Shown piece by piece: positions 27,869-37,153 of a stretch of DNA of 64,000 nucleotides. Numbering within the stretch: position 1 is the first letter of the stretch; every line of letters begins with the position of its first letter. A program made the position numbers and the translations under genes. Under the pieces are notes generated by a model that ran no database searches, was not told where the DNA came from, and worked only from the letters and a program-made list of their open reading frames with translations. This stretch comes from Arthrobacter bambusae. Lineage in GTDB: Bacteria; Actinomycetota; Actinomycetes; Actinomycetales; Micrococcaceae. The DNA lies in assembly GCF_022606295.1 (NCBI RefSeq), contig NZ_JAHHZS010000012.1, positions 62,001-126,000 on the forward strand. Reading direction: 5' to 3'.

Positions 27869-28003
27869 AAAAGTGCTGCGGGATCCGGGTGTTCGTTCGA
27901 AGACATGGACGAACAATCGCCTCGCAAGCACTGACTGAAGGCAAGAATTGGCAGCCGCACCCAGAGATTCCGGAATGCGGCATTGTTCAGAAGGGCTCAG
28001 CTC

Positions 28004-28363
28004 ATGTCCGCAATCACCATCACCCACACCCCAGGCCGCAGTGCGGCGCCGGGCAGGCTTCACCTGACACGCCGGGGCCGTATGGTCTTCTTCGGCCTCC
28101 CGGCAATGCTCGTGGTTGCAGCGCTGCTCAGCCTGGCGGGATTCCTGAATTCACCGGCCAAGGCTGCTGACTCCGCCGCCGAGCTACAGCCCACGTCCAG
28201 CACGAGTGTCACGGTTCAAATGGGCGAATCGTTGTGGGGGATTGCAGGGAAGGCGGCGCCTTCCCGGGATCCTCGCGATGTCGTAGCCGAGATTATCCAG
28301 CTGAACAACCTGCAGGACGGACGCATCGTACCGGGCCAGCAACTGTTCATTCCTGCCACCTGA
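28004..28363 (+). CDS. Single-pass LysM protein, likely SOS division inhibitor
   Basis: 119 residues: a basic cytoplasmic tail, one membrane segment (about residues 27-47, MVFFGLPAMLVVAALLSLAG) and an external LysM domain (VQMGESLWGIA, then IIQLNNLQDGRIVPGQQLFIPA). The architecture and the position divergent from lexA match Rv2719c of M. tuberculosis and the functional analogues DivS and YneA. These halt septation during DNA damage. A LexA box lies 136 bases upstream. Division inhibition is inferred from context. Confidence 0.8.
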   Translation: MSAITITHTPGRSAAPGRLHLTRRGRMVFFGLPAMLVVAALLSLAGFLNSPAKAADSAAELQPTSSTSVTVQMGESLWGIAGKAAPSRDPRDVVAEIIQLNNLQDGRIVPGQQLFIPAT

Positions 28364-28442
28364 GGGCACTTTCGTCCAGGGTGGCAGCCCGCCTGAACGG
28401 GCGCAGGGCCGTCACAGTTTCAGGGCATCCGCCGTGGCACCT

Positions 28443-28454
28443 TAAACTGTCATG
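28443..28454 (+). promoter_or_regulatory. Leaderless -10 box of hisC
   Basis: TAAACT at 28443-28448 is 6 bases before GTG 28455 and 3 before ATG 28452. The spacing rule favours translation from the GTG. Confidence 0.45.
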
Positions 28455-29564
28455 GTGAGTGAGCGACTTGACCGACTTCCCCTCCGGACCAACCTCCGCG
28501 GCCTGAGCCCGTATGGCGCGCCGCAGCTTGATGTCCCGATTTTGCTCAACGTCAACGAGAATACGCATGGCGTTCCGGCCGATGTCCAGGCGGCCATCAC
28601 CGAAGCGGTGGCGGCAGCCGCGACCGGACTGAACCGCTATCCGGACCGTGAGTTCACAGAACTGCGCGAGGCCTTGGCGGAATACCTTGGCCACGACCTC
28701 GCTGCCGGGAATATCTGGGCAGCCAACGGTTCCAATGAAGTGCTGCAGCAGATCCTCCAGGTTTTCGGTGGCCCCGGACGGTCCGCGCTCGGGTTCCCTC
28801 CCACGTACTCCATGTACCCCCTGCTGGCCAGCGGCACCGACACCGCCTACATTGCGGGTGTTCGCGGCGATGACTACGGACTCGATGCAGCCTCGGCCGC
28901 CGCGCAGGTGCGCGAACTCAAACCGAACGTCGTGTTCCTTTGCTCGCCCAACAACCCCACCGGCACCGGACTTGGCCTGGATGTTGTCGAAGCCGTGTAC
29001 GAGGCAGGCGAAGCAAGCCAGACAGTCGTGATCGTGGACGAGGCCTACCACGAGTTCGCCCACGATAATACGCCAAGCGCGCTGACGCTCCTCCCTGGCC
29101 GGGAGCGCCTGATCGTCTCCAGGACCATGAGCAAGGCCTTCGCCCTCGCCGGTGCACGCATCGGCTATATGGCCGCTGCCCCCGAGGTCGCCGACGCGAT
29201 CCGCCTGGTCCGCCTTCCGTATCACCTCTCCGCCATCACCCAGGCGACTGCGCTGGCCGCACTCCGGCACCGCGAAGCCCTCATGGCCGACGTCGAAGAC
29301 ATCAAGATCCAGCGCGATCGCATTGTCAGCGAGTTGACCCGGATGGGCTTCACCCCGGCCGCCTCCGATTCGAACTATGTTTTCTTCGGCGGAATCGAAA
29401 ACCCCCATGCCCTGTGGCAAGGCCTGCTGGAGCGTGGAGTCCTGATCCGCGACGTCGGCATACCGGGCCACCTCCGGGTGACGGCAGGCACGGAGCCGGA
29501 GACCACGGCCTTCCTTGAGGCGCTCGAAGCCTTGCTGGACGGCCAGGCTCCCTCACCGGCCTAG
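28452..29564 (+). CDS. hisC: Histidinol-phosphate aminotransferase HisC
   Basis: 370 residues from the ATG; 369 if the GTG at 28455 is used. A PLP enzyme that converts imidazole-acetol phosphate to histidinol phosphate. Family features are [41 protein letters not shown] and the PLP lysine in [18 protein letters not shown]. It is the first his gene here; hisD is not in the window and presumably lies elsewhere. Confidence 0.95.
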   Translation: MVSERLDRLPLRTNLRGLSPYGAPQLDVPILLNVNENTHGVPADVQAAITEAVAAAATGLNRYPDREFTELREALAEYLGHDLAAGNIWAANGSNEVLQQILQVFGGPGRSALGFPPTYSMYPLLASGTDTAYIAGVRGDDYGLDAASAAAQVRELKPNVVFLCSPNNPTGTGLGLDVVEAVYEAGEASQTVVIVDEAYHEFAHDNTPSALTLLPGRERLIVSRTMSKAFALAGARIGYMAAAPEVADAIRLVRLPYHLSAITQATALAALRHREALMADVEDIKIQRDRIVSELTRMGFTPAASDSNYVFFGGIENPHALWQGLLERGVLIRDVGIPGHLRVTAGTEPETTAFLEALEALLDGQAPSPA

Positions 29565-29607
29565 ACTTGGACAAGCCCCACCACACCTTCCTCCTAAGGA
29601 CATATCA

Positions 29608-30234
29608 ATGAGCGAAAACGGCGCCAGCACGGCGGCCGCCCGGACTGCACGCATGGAACGCACCACCAGTGAGTCCTCCGTCTTGGTTGAAATCAACCTC
29701 GACGGCACTGGAGTCTCGGACATCAGCACCTCAGTGCCGTTCTATGACCACATGCTGACGGCGCTCTCCAAGCATTCGCTCATCGACATGACCGTCAAGG
29801 CGACGGGAGACACCCACATCGACGCCCACCACACGGTGGAGGACGTTGCGATCACCTTCGGCGAGGTCCTGCGCACCGCGTTGGGCAACAAAGCCGGTAT
29901 CCGTCGCTTCGGCGAGGCTACGGTTCCGTTGGATGAAGCGTTGGCCCACGCCGTCGTCGACGTCTCCGGACGCCCTTACCTGGTCCACGGCGGTGAGCCC
30001 GCCGGCCAGGAATACCACCTGATCGGCGGACACTTCACCGGTTCGCTGACCCGCCACGTCTTTGAGGCCATTACCCTGCACGCCGGCATCTGCCTCCACA
30101 TGAATGTCCTGGCCGGCCGGGATCCGCACCACATCGTCGAGGCACAGTTCAAGGCATTCGCGCGTGCACTCCGTTCCGCCGTCGAGTCCGATCCCCGGGT
30201 CGAAGGCATTCCGTCCACCAAGGGTGCCCTGTGA
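29608..30234 (+). CDS. hisB: Imidazoleglycerol-phosphate dehydratase HisB
   Basis: 208 residues. It dehydrates imidazoleglycerol phosphate using a di-manganese site formed by the repeated motifs [15 protein letters not shown] and the later [17 protein letters not shown]. It is a single-function form without the phosphatase domain found in E. coli HisB. The ATG follows AAGGA at a good distance. A GTGA junction couples it to hisH. Confidence 0.97.
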   Translation: MSENGASTAAARTARMERTTSESSVLVEINLDGTGVSDISTSVPFYDHMLTALSKHSLIDMTVKATGDTHIDAHHTVEDVAITFGEVLRTALGNKAGIRRFGEATVPLDEALAHAVVDVSGRPYLVHGGEPAGQEYHLIGGHFTGSLTRHVFEAITLHAGICLHMNVLAGRDPHHIVEAQFKAFARALRSAVESDPRVEGIPSTKGAL

Positions 30235-30986
30235 GTACGCATATCCTCAAGGATGGCGCCGTGGTGGATCCGAAGGTAGCCAGCCGCATCGTCTCGCCTG
30301 AGGGCAAGCCGACCGTAACGGTCCTTGACTACGGCTCGGGCAATGTCCGCTCGGCAGTCCGCGCCCTTGAGCGTGCCGGTGCGGCAGTCACACTGAGCGC
30401 CAAGCCTGAAGACGTCCTGAACGCTGACGGGCTCCTGGTCCCCGGCGTCGGCGCCTTCGAAACAGTGATGCGCGAACTCAAGGCAGTCGACGCCATCCGG
30501 ATGATCGGCCGGCGTGTTGCCGGGGGCAGGCCCGTCCTCGGTATCTGCGTCGGGCTCCAGGTGCTGTTCGAAGCCGGTGTCGAGCACGGAACCGAAGCCG
30601 AAGGCATGGGCGAGTGGCCGGGCAAGGTGGAGCTCCTGCCGGCGCCCGTTGTCCCGCACATGGGCTGGAACACGGTGGACGTGCCGGAAGGCTCGAAGCT
30701 GTTCGCCGGCGTCGAGCACGAACGGTTCTATTTCGTGCACTCGTACGGCGTGCAGAAGTGGGAATTCGACGTCGTCCAGCCGCGCATGGCCCCGCCGAAG
30801 GTAACCTGGTCCGAACACGGCGCCCCCTTCATCGCCGCCGTGGAAAACGGACCGTTGTGCGCCACGCAATTCCACCCCGAGAAGTCGGGCGACGCCGGAG
30901 CCCGGCTCCTGCGCAACTGGGTTGAGGGCCTGCGTCCACCGGCCAAGTCCCAACCGCACGCGAGCGAAGCCGAAGGAACTGCCTGA
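30231..30986 (+). CDS. hisH: Imidazole glycerol phosphate synthase subunit HisH
   Basis: 251 residues. The glutaminase subunit supplies ammonia to HisF. The class I amidotransferase triad is Cys in [12 protein letters not shown] and His/Glu in [10 protein letters not shown]. About 27 residues precede the usual first strand [14 protein letters not shown], an N-terminal extension over E. coli HisH. hisF is not in the window. Starts with the GTG of a GTGA overlap. Confidence 0.96.
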   Translation: MSTHILKDGAVVDPKVASRIVSPEGKPTVTVLDYGSGNVRSAVRALERAGAAVTLSAKPEDVLNADGLLVPGVGAFETVMRELKAVDAIRMIGRRVAGGRPVLGICVGLQVLFEAGVEHGTEAEGMGEWPGKVELLPAPVVPHMGWNTVDVPEGSKLFAGVEHERFYFVHSYGVQKWEFDVVQPRMAPPKVTWSEHGAPFIAAVENGPLCATQFHPEKSGDAGARLLRNWVEGLRPPAKSQPHASEAEGTA

Positions 30987-30987
30987 T

Positions 30988-31146
30988 ATGTGGTCCGTTA
31001 TTCTCATGGGCACGGCCGGGCTGCTGGTCGGCGGCGGTATCTCCTTCCACCAGCAGAAACGCCCCGCCTGGGTTTCCGTTTCGTTCTACGTACTCGCCGG
31101 CCTTGCACTGCTGGCTGCCTATCTCTTCACCCTGGCCCCTAAATGA
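30988..31146 (+). CDS. Small two-helix membrane protein in the his operon
   Basis: 52 residues with two hydrophobic segments (about 4-18, VILMGTAGLLVGGGI, and 31-49, VSFYVLAGLALLAAYLF) joined by a short basic loop. It starts one base after the hisH stop. Coding is supported by its tight fit in the operon and a good hydrophobic pattern. I recognise no family and assign no function. Confidence 0.65.
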   Translation: MWSVILMGTAGLLVGGGISFHQQKRPAWVSVSFYVLAGLALLAAYLFTLAPK

Positions 31147-31193
31147 CCCGGCCGGGCAACTGACGCCCGTCCCCACAAACACCGAGGACTTCA

Positions 31194-31940
31194 ATGACCA
31201 CCGCCTCCGAACTGCCAGTTCTGGAACTCCTGCCCGCCGTCGACATCGTGGACGGCCAGGCCGTCCGTCTCCTTCAGGGAGAAGCCGGTTCCGAGACAAG
31301 CTACGGCACCCCGTTGGAAGCAGCGCTGAACTGGCAGAACGCCGGAGCCGAGTGGGTGCACATGGTGGACCTCGACGCCGCCTTCGGCCGCGGCAACAAC
31401 GCCGGTCTCATCACCGAGGTTGTTTCCCAGCTGAACGTCAAGGTGGAGTTGTCCGGCGGACTGCGCGACGATGAATCCCTTGAGCGCGCACTCGAGCTCG
31501 GCGTCGCCCGCGTGAACCTGGGAACCGCCGCGTTGGAGGACCCCGAGTGGACACGCCGGGCCATCGGCCGCTTCGGTGACAAGATCGCCGTCGGGCTCGA
31601 CGTCCGCGGCACAACCCTCGCAGGCCGGGGCTGGACCAAGGAAGGCGGGGATCTCTGGGAAGTGCTCGCCCGCCTTGAGGACGCCGGCTGCGCCCGCTAC
31701 GTGGTCACCGACGTGACGAAAGACGGGACCCTGCAGGGTCCCAACGTCGAGCTGCTGCGCCAGATGGTGGAAAAGACCGGCAAACCTGTCATTGCGTCCG
31801 GCGGAATCTCGAGCCTGGAGGACCTGCGGGTGCTCCGCGAACTCGTGCCGCTCGGGGTCGAAGGAGCGATCGTCGGCAAGGCGCTGTACGCCGGGGCCTT
31901 CACCCTTCCGGAAGCCCTGGACGTCGCCGGGCGCCGCTGA
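31194..31940 (+). CDS. priA: PriA-type phosphoribosyl isomerase (HisA, possibly also TrpF)
   Basis: 248 residues, a TIM barrel that isomerises ProFAR in histidine synthesis. In many actinobacteria one enzyme, PriA, does both the HisA and TrpF steps. The catalytic aspartates lie in [15 protein letters not shown] and [28 protein letters not shown] is the loop typical of PriA. The dual role is inferred from the lineage and would be supported if the genome lacks trpF. The stop overlaps the next ATG (TGATG). Confidence 0.9.
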   Translation: MTTASELPVLELLPAVDIVDGQAVRLLQGEAGSETSYGTPLEAALNWQNAGAEWVHMVDLDAAFGRGNNAGLITEVVSQLNVKVELSGGLRDDESLERALELGVARVNLGTAALEDPEWTRRAIGRFGDKIAVGLDVRGTTLAGRGWTKEGGDLWEVLARLEDAGCARYVVTDVTKDGTLQGPNVELLRQMVEKTGKPVIASGGISSLEDLRVLRELVPLGVEGAIVGKALYAGAFTLPEALDVAGRR

Positions 31941-32842
31941 TGTCCCACGATCCACAGTCCCCGGCCGCTGACAAGGATTCGACTCCCGCGCCCCGGCAGT
32001 TGCCCGGGCACATCGCCGCGGCCCTCGCAGGTGCCGGGGGAGCAGTCGATTCCGCCGGCCAGCCCTGGGCGGGCCGGGATTTGAGCGGAGACGCCGCCAA
32101 GATCCACAACTTCGAAGACGACGACGGAACGGCCGACGCCGGGTACCTCGCCGCCGTCGCGGCCCTGCTCGCGGGTACCGGGAGCGAGGCCGGTGTGGTG
32201 GCTTCCCTGGCGACCGCCAGGGTCTTCGTTCCGGTCGTGGCCCAGCTTGCTGAGGAAGCGGAGGGCGTGGACGGCCTCCATGCCGACAAGCAGGCCGACA
32301 TGGCGCTCGTGACACTGAAAGCGCCGGATGGCCGCACGGCCATGCCCGTGTTCACTTCGGCCGGCGCACTTGAGTCCTGGCACCCGCAGGCCCGTCCCGT
32401 CGCAGTCTACGCGGCCCGGGCAGCGCTGTCGGCTGTCTCGGAGGGAGCCCAGCTGCTCGTGCTCGACCCCGGTTCCGATGTGACCTTCGTTGTGAGACGG
32501 CCCGCCATGTGGTCGCTGGCGCAGCAACGTGACTGGACGCCGTCGTACCTTGATGATGAACTGGAGGCTGCTCTCAATTCCCTGGCAGGGGTGTACCCGG
32601 CCGTGCGGCGCCTGGAGGTGCGGCCGGGATCGGGAATGGCTTCGCGCACGGCTGACGGATCGGCCATGGCCGGCGGAGGACCCGGGCCCGAATTGCGCGT
32701 GGTGCTGTATCTCGAAGACGGCCTGGACGCCGCAGCGGTGCAGGACCTCGTCGCCGGGCTGAACGGGCGTTGGGCGCAGAATGAATTGTTCGCCGAGCGG
32801 GTTGACTCCATCGAAGTCAGCCTGCAGCGGGCGGCACAGTAG
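31940..32842 (+). CDS. SseB-family protein
   Basis: 300 residues. The middle part (VFVPVVAQLAEEAEG, DMALVTLKAPDGRTAMPVFT, RPVAVYAARAAL) matches the SseB N-terminal domain, a fold of unclear biochemical role. The C-terminal half looks like a second, diverged domain. It is coupled to priA. A gene of this family follows hisA in related actinobacteria as I recall, but a link to histidine synthesis is not shown. Confidence 0.7.
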   Translation: MSHDPQSPAADKDSTPAPRQLPGHIAAALAGAGGAVDSAGQPWAGRDLSGDAAKIHNFEDDDGTADAGYLAAVAALLAGTGSEAGVVASLATARVFVPVVAQLAEEAEGVDGLHADKQADMALVTLKAPDGRTAMPVFTSAGALESWHPQARPVAVYAARAALSAVSEGAQLLVLDPGSDVTFVVRRPAMWSLAQQRDWTPSYLDDELEAALNSLAGVYPAVRRLEVRPGSGMASRTADGSAMAGGGPGPELRVVLYLEDGLDAAAVQDLVAGLNGRWAQNELFAERVDSIEVSLQRAAQ

Positions 32843-32900
32843 CCGGAGGCACAGGGGGAACGTCCTTGTCCTGCCCTCGGCAGAACAGGGGATGTAGCTC

Positions 32901-34235
32901 GTGAATTTCTCTCTCTACCGGGAGATGCTGTCCATCACGTCCGTGCGGCGTCTCCTCTTGGTGGGCATGGTGGCCCGCATACCGCACTCGGCAGCCGGGG
33001 TCCTGCTCACTTTGCACATCGTGCTCACCTTGGGCAAGGGATATGCCGCCGCCGGTGCTGCCGCCGCGGTCTTCACCATCGGCATCGCGATCGGCGCCCC
33101 GTGGCGGGGCCGGCGCGTGGACACCGTCGGGCTGCGCAAGGCGCTTATTCCTTCGGTGGTGTCGGAACTGGTGATTTGGTCCGTGGTGCCCCACGTCAGC
33201 TACGAATGGATCCTTCCGCTCGTCTTCGTCGGGGGCCTGCTGACGCTGCCGATCTTCAGCGTCATCCGGCAGTCCCTCGGTGTCCTGGTTGACGGTGAGC
33301 AACGGCGTTCCGCCTATGCCTTGGACTCCATAGGCACCGAAGTGGTCTTCATGATCGGCCCCGCGGTGGGCGCAGTTGTCGCTACCAGCGGCTTCACGGT
33401 CCTCGGCCTGACCATCGTCGGTGTGTGCACCTCAGCCGCCGGGCTGTTCTTGTTCTGGTTCAACCCGCCCACCCGCAGCGAAGTCGTCCTGGATGCTGGC
33501 CAGACGGCTGACCGGGATGCCGATGAGCTCCATGCGGCCGAAGCCGCCGTGGTGGCATCGGCGCCGGCCCATCTCCAGGAAGCCGCCTCCGAGATGGCTC
33601 CGACGGTTTTCCAGCCGTCCGGGCTGCGGGGAAGGATGGCCCGGAACTTCACGTGGTTCACCGCGGCAGTGGCCGCCGTGTTCGCCGTCGCCGCAGGATC
33701 AGGCATGGTGCTGAGCGGCACCGACGTCGGAATCGTCGCGGTGTTGCAGCGCGGCGGGCACGAGAGCCAGATCGGAATTGTCTTCTTCTTCTGGTGCGCC
33801 TCTTCGGTCGTCGGCGGGCTCATCTACGGCGCCATGCACCGGCCCGTTTCACCCATCCTCCTCCTGCTGGGCATGGCGGCACTGACCATTCCGATGGGCT
33901 TCGCCGGGGACACCTGGACCCTTGCATTGTTGTCGCTGCTCCCCGGCCTGCTCTGCGCGCCCGTGTTGTCCGCGGCATCGGAAAAGGTCGCCGACCTCGT
34001 GGACGAGGAACGGCGTGGAGAGGCAATGGGCTGGTATGGCTCGGCCCTTACGGCGGGGGTAGCCTTCGGTTCGCCGGTCGCGGGGCTCTTCATCGACGGA
34101 GTGGGGCCCTGGGCCGGCTTCGTCGCCATCGGGACGGCGGGAGTGATCCTGTGCCTGGCCGGGCTGTTCCTCCAGCTGCGTCGGCGCCGGAGCATGACCA
34201 TCTCCCGCGCCGGCGGGGGAGATCCCGCCAGCTGA
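32901..34235 (+). CDS. Major facilitator superfamily transporter
   Basis: 444 residues with about 12 hydrophobic segments and a hydrophilic central loop around residues 195-245. The motif GAPWRGRRVDTVGLRKAL resembles the MFS loop 2-3 signature. EKVADLVDEERRGEAMGWYG is typical of drug/sugar exporters of this group. The substrate cannot be predicted. GTG start at 32901; the preceding GGGGATGTAG is a weak ribosome binding site. A strong bidirectional hairpin follows. Confidence 0.85.
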   Translation: MNFSLYREMLSITSVRRLLLVGMVARIPHSAAGVLLTLHIVLTLGKGYAAAGAAAAVFTIGIAIGAPWRGRRVDTVGLRKALIPSVVSELVIWSVVPHVSYEWILPLVFVGGLLTLPIFSVIRQSLGVLVDGEQRRSAYALDSIGTEVVFMIGPAVGAVVATSGFTVLGLTIVGVCTSAAGLFLFWFNPPTRSEVVLDAGQTADRDADELHAAEAAVVASAPAHLQEAASEMAPTVFQPSGLRGRMARNFTWFTAAVAAVFAVAAGSGMVLSGTDVGIVAVLQRGGHESQIGIVFFFWCASSVVGGLIYGAMHRPVSPILLLLGMAALTIPMGFAGDTWTLALLSLLPGLLCAPVLSAASEKVADLVDEERRGEAMGWYGSALTAGVAFGSPVAGLFIDGVGPWAGFVAIGTAGVILCLAGLFLQLRRRRSMTISRAGGGDPAS

Positions 34236-34260
34236 GTTTCGCCCAAGCGCGATAGTACGA

Positions 34261-34297
34261 CGACGGCGGGCCGGCCAAAGGGGCCGGCCCGCCGTCG
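34261..34297. terminator. Bidirectional terminator between the MFS and DUF1844 genes
   Basis: A 16-bp perfect inverted repeat (34261-34276 with 34282-34297; GACGGCGGGCCGGCC arm) with a 5-base loop AAAGG. It lies between convergent genes. Confidence 0.8.
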
Positions 34298-34318
34298 CGG
34301 TCCTACAGGTAGTCCGGA

Positions 34319-34705
34319 TCAGTTGACCGGGCCGGTGAACTTTTCGCCCGGGCCCTTGCCCGGCTCGTCCGGTATCAAGGACGCCTCGCGGAACGCAAGC
34401 TGCAGGGAGCGGAGGCCGTCGCGCAAGGGGCCGGCGTGCTGCGAACCGATTTCCGGTGCTGCGGCGGTGACGAGTCCGGCCAAGGCGGTGATCAGTTTGC
34501 GGGCCTCGTCCAGGTCCTTGAGCTCCTCGGCCTCGGGATCGTCGGCCAAGCCCACCTTGACGGCTGCTGCGCTCATGAGGTGAACGGCGCCGGTGGTGAT
34601 GACCTCAACAGCCGGAACTTCCGAAATGTCGCGGATCTGCTGGCCTACTCCGGCATCGGTGCCGGTGGGCTCGTGGTCGAGGGAATTGCTGTCTGAAGTG
34701 CTCAT
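34319..34705 (-). CDS. DUF1844 domain protein
   Basis: 128 residues. The segment EVITTGAVHLMSAAAVKVGLA is the DUF1844 core, a short membrane-proximal helix pair of unknown function. The rest is a helical tail ending FREASLIPDEPGKGPG. The start MSTSDS at 34705 is preferred; the longer frame upstream is cysteine-rich and unlike the family. It is divergent from infC, a common actinobacterial neighbour. Confidence 0.8.
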   Translation of the reverse strand: MSTSDSNSLDHEPTGTDAGVGQQIRDISEVPAVEVITTGAVHLMSAAAVKVGLADDPEAEELKDLDEARKLITALAGLVTAAAPEIGSQHAGPLRDGLRSLQLAFREASLIPDEPGKGPGEKFTGPVN

Positions 34706-34805
34706 GCTGGTAAGCTTGTCACAGACCGACTGGAAGTTGCCATTTCCATGGCATATGCAGCGCTCGGCCACCCATCGTTAATGTGCGGTTGGTTGCCGAT
34801 TTCTG

Positions 34806-35039
34806 TAGAATTGATTTTCAGTTTGCAAGCGGAGTTCTCTCCCACCCGCGTCAGCCGTTTCCCTTCGGGGATGTAAGTTGCCGGGTACTTGGTCGGACAC
34901 CGTTCAAGGTCAACCTTGGATGGTGCGAATGCCCCCATTGAGGGGCTTATCCGATCTTCGAGGCCTTCGATTGCGCCAGCAATTGGGGGCCTTCTCTATT
35001 TGCCGGTGGAATACTCATCACAACAACAGGAGCTTTGAC
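34806..35039 (+). promoter_or_regulatory. infC promoter and structured 5' leader
   Basis: A -10-like TAGAAT is at 34806-34811. The leader (about 220 bases) holds two mutually exclusive pairings: GCCCC (34931) with GGGGC (34942), a local 5-bp hairpin, or GCCCCCATTG (34931-34940) with CAATTGGGGGC (34980-34990). The second is followed by CTTCTCTATTT, which gives it a terminator-like shape. Such leaders control infC-rpmI-rplT in other bacteria through IF3 or L20. No gene is seen in the 334 bases between DUF1844 and infC. Confidence 0.5.
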
Positions 35040-36140
35040 ATTAGCGAGCCAAGAATCAATGAGCGTATCCGCGTCCCCGAGGTGCGTTTGGTCGGCCCTG
35101 CCGGCGAACAGGTTGGAATCGTCCGTATTGAGGACGCCCTGCGTCTGGCTGCCGAGGCTGACCTGGATCTCGTTGAAGTTGCACCGCAGGCGAAGCCTCC
35201 GGTGTGCAAGCTGATGGACTTCGGCAAGTACAAGTACGAAGCCGCTGTCAAAGCCCGTGAGGCCCGCAAGAACCAGACAAACACGGTTCTGAAGGAAATC
35301 CGCTTCCGCCTGAAGATCGACACCCACGACTACGAGACCAAGCGCGGCCACGCGCTTCGCTTCCTGGGTGCCGGTGACAAGGTAAAGGCCATGATCCAGT
35401 TCCGCGGACGTGAGCAGCAGCGCCCTGAAATGGGCATCCGTCTGTTGCAGCGCTTCGCTGAGGATGTTGCCGAAGTCGGCGTGATTGAGTCAAGCCCGCG
35501 TATCGATGGCCGCAACATGGTCATGGTGATCGGTCCGCTGAAGAACAAGGCTGAGGCCAAGGCCGAGGCCCGCCGCGCGGCGCAGCGTGCAGAAGCCAAA
35601 GCCCAGAATGAAGCCAAGGCTGCAGGCCGGATTGACGTTTCAGGCGAGGATGCTCCCTTGACCCAGTCACTCGCGGACTTGCTCCCGGCGGAACTCTTGA
35701 CCCAGGCCGAGGAAACCGCCCCGGAGACCGTTGAAGCTGAGGCTGCTGAAGTCGAAGAGGCTCCGGTCGCTGAGGACAATGTTGTCGAAGAGGCCCCTGT
35801 GGTTGACGCGACTCCGGTTGTCGAAGAGGCCCCTGTGGTTGACGCGGCTCCGGTTGTCGAAGAGGCCCCTGTGGTTGAAGCGGCTCCGGTTGTCGAAAAG
35901 GCTCCCGTAGCTGAGGCTGCCCCGGTTGCGGCGCCTGCGAAGGCACCGGCACCGATCAAGGCTTCTCAGCCGGCAAAGGCTCCTGAGCAGGGCGCTCCGA
36001 AGCCCGTTGTGCCGGCTGCTCCCAAGCCTGCTGCTACACCAGTACCGAAACCGATGGCGAAGCCCGCGGTTCCGAAGCCTGCAGCTCGACCGGCAGCCCC
36101 CAAGGCCGCCCCGAAGCCAGCGGCGCGCAAGACCAACTAG
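35040..36140 (+). CDS. infC: Translation initiation factor IF-3 with long C-terminal extension
   Basis: 366 residues. IF3 binds the 30S subunit and checks start-codon choice. The rare start ATT at 35040 is chosen: AGGAG lies 7 bases upstream and the first residues [10 protein letters not shown] are the family N-terminus. A longer ATG frame from 34878 has no IF3-like sequence. The normal two-domain IF3 ends near residue 190 ([14 protein letters not shown]). The remaining ~175 residues are Ala/Pro/Glu/Lys-rich with tandem repeats and probably disordered. An ATT start is known for E. coli infC, where IF3 represses its own synthesis. Confidence 0.93.
   Translation: MSEPRINERIRVPEVRLVGPAGEQVGIVRIEDALRLAAEADLDLVEVAPQAKPPVCKLMDFGKYKYEAAVKAREARKNQTNTVLKEIRFRLKIDTHDYETKRGHALRFLGAGDKVKAMIQFRGREQQRPEMGIRLLQRFAEDVAEVGVIESSPRIDGRNMVMVIGPLKNKAEAKAEARRAAQRAEAKAQNEAKAAGRIDVSGEDAPLTQSLADLLPAELLTQAEETAPETVEAEAAEVEEAPVAEDNVVEEAPVVDATPVVEEAPVVDAAPVVEEAPVVEAAPVVEKAPVAEAAPVAAPAKAPAPIKASQPAKAPEQGAPKPVVPAAPKPAATPVPKPMAKPAVPKPAARPAAPKAAPKPAARKTN
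35781..35924 (+). repeat. 36-bp tandem repeat in the infC tail
   Basis: Four direct copies of a 36-base unit beginning GTTGTCGAAGAGGCCCCTGT start at 35781, 35817, 35853 and 35889. The first three are almost identical and the fourth is diverged. Each encodes a [12 protein letters not shown]-like 12-mer, so copy number can change without shifting frame. Confidence 0.9.
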
Positions 36141-36257
36141 TCACGCCGCAGGAGGCATCCCCTCCGCCCGGCACGAAAGCAGCAGCCGCCTCCTATGGGG
36201 TGGCTGCACGAAAGAACTGCAGACCCAGTCTGCGGACACGTAAGGAGATCGGTTCCC

Positions 36258-36452
36258 ATGCCGAAGATGAAGACCCACAGTGGTGCTAAGAAGCGCTTCA
36301 AGCTGACCGGTACCGGCAAGCTGAAGCGTCAGCAGGCCAACCGCCGCCACTACCTGGAGCACAAGTCCTCCACCCTGACCCGTCGCCTTGCCGGCGACAA
36401 GATCGTCTTCAAGGGCGATGCCAAGGTCATCAAGAAGATGCTCGGCGTCTAA
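36258..36452 (+). CDS. rpmI: 50S ribosomal protein L35
   Basis: 64 residues, full length. The opening [20 protein letters not shown] is the L35 signature. TAAGGAGAT gives a ribosome binding site. It is the second gene of infC-rpmI-rplT. Confidence 0.98.
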   Translation: MPKMKTHSGAKKRFKLTGTGKLKRQQANRRHYLEHKSSTLTRRLAGDKIVFKGDAKVIKKMLGV

Positions 36453-36569
36453 GTTCCAAGTTTTCTGGTTGCTGCCATCCGGTAGCTGCCGACTACACCA
36501 AAGCCTTCTCAGGCCGGCCGGGTTTCCGGCAGTAGCAGCTTGGGATAAGAATTTTGAAGGAGTACGCAC

Positions 36570-37100
36570 GTGGCACGTGTGAAGCGGGCGGTAAACGCCC
36601 ACAAGAAGCGTCGGGTTGTCCTTGAACGGGCCAAGGGTTACCGCGGTCAGCGGTCTCGCCTGTACCGCAAGGCTAAAGAGCAGCTGCTGCACTCGTTTGT
36701 GTACAGCTACGGCGACCGCCGCAAGAAGAAGGGCGACTTCCGTCGCCTCTGGATCCAGCGCATCAACGCTGCATCCCGCGCCAACGGCCTGACCTACAAC
36801 CGCCTGATCCAGGGCCTGAAGGCCGCTGAGGTCGAGGTTGACCGCCGCATGCTGGCCGAGCTGGCCGTCTCCGACGCCAACGCTTTCGCCGCACTGGTCC
36901 AGGTAGCCAAGGATTCCTTGCCTGCCGACACCTCCGCTCCGGCCGCCAAGGCCGAGTCCGCTCCGAAGGCTGCCGCCAAGACTTCTGCGGCTACCAAGGC
37001 TGCTCCGGCAGTCAAAGCCTCCGTTTCCGACGAAGAGCCCGCTGCCAAGGCCCCCAAGGCCAAGGCTGCGAAGAAGCCGGCCGCTGAAGCTGCTGAGTAG
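36570..37100 (+). CDS. rplT: 50S ribosomal protein L20 with Ala/Lys-rich C-terminal tail
   Basis: 176 residues. The first ~120 are ordinary L20 ([33 protein letters not shown]). The last ~50 are Ala/Lys/Pro-rich, resembling a disordered tail and not part of normal L20. GTG start with AAGGAG upstream. In many bacteria L20 is the autogenous repressor of this operon. Confidence 0.97.
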   Translation: MARVKRAVNAHKKRRVVLERAKGYRGQRSRLYRKAKEQLLHSFVYSYGDRRKKKGDFRRLWIQRINAASRANGLTYNRLIQGLKAAEVEVDRRMLAELAVSDANAFAALVQVAKDSLPADTSAPAAKAESAPKAAAKTSAATKAAPAVKASVSDEEPAAKAPKAKAAKKPAAEAAE

Positions 37101-37125
37101 CACGCGTAGCCTCAGTTCATGGGAC

Positions 37126-37141
37126 AGTGGCAACTGCCACT
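37126..37141 (+). terminator. Small hairpin after rplT overlapping the next promoter
   Basis: AGTGGC-AACT-GCCACT, a 6-bp stem, is followed by AATGTTCTGTAT. It could end the ribosomal transcript. Its last base is the first base of the next gene's -10 box. Confidence 0.35.
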
Positions 37142-37153
37142 AATGTTCTGTAT
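37141..37153 (+). promoter_or_regulatory. Leaderless -10 box of the rRNA methylase gene
   Basis: TAATGT at 37141-37146 is exactly 7 bases before the ATG at 37154. Confidence 0.55.

Noticed and set aside
27891-27914. GTTCGT...ACGAAC inverted repeat upstream of the LysM gene
   Set aside because: Only six bases per arm with a 12-base spacer and no link to a known regulator; likely chance in this region.
35781-35924. Regularly spaced 36-base repeats considered as a CRISPR array
   Set aside because: The copies are contiguous with no spacers and lie in frame inside infC.
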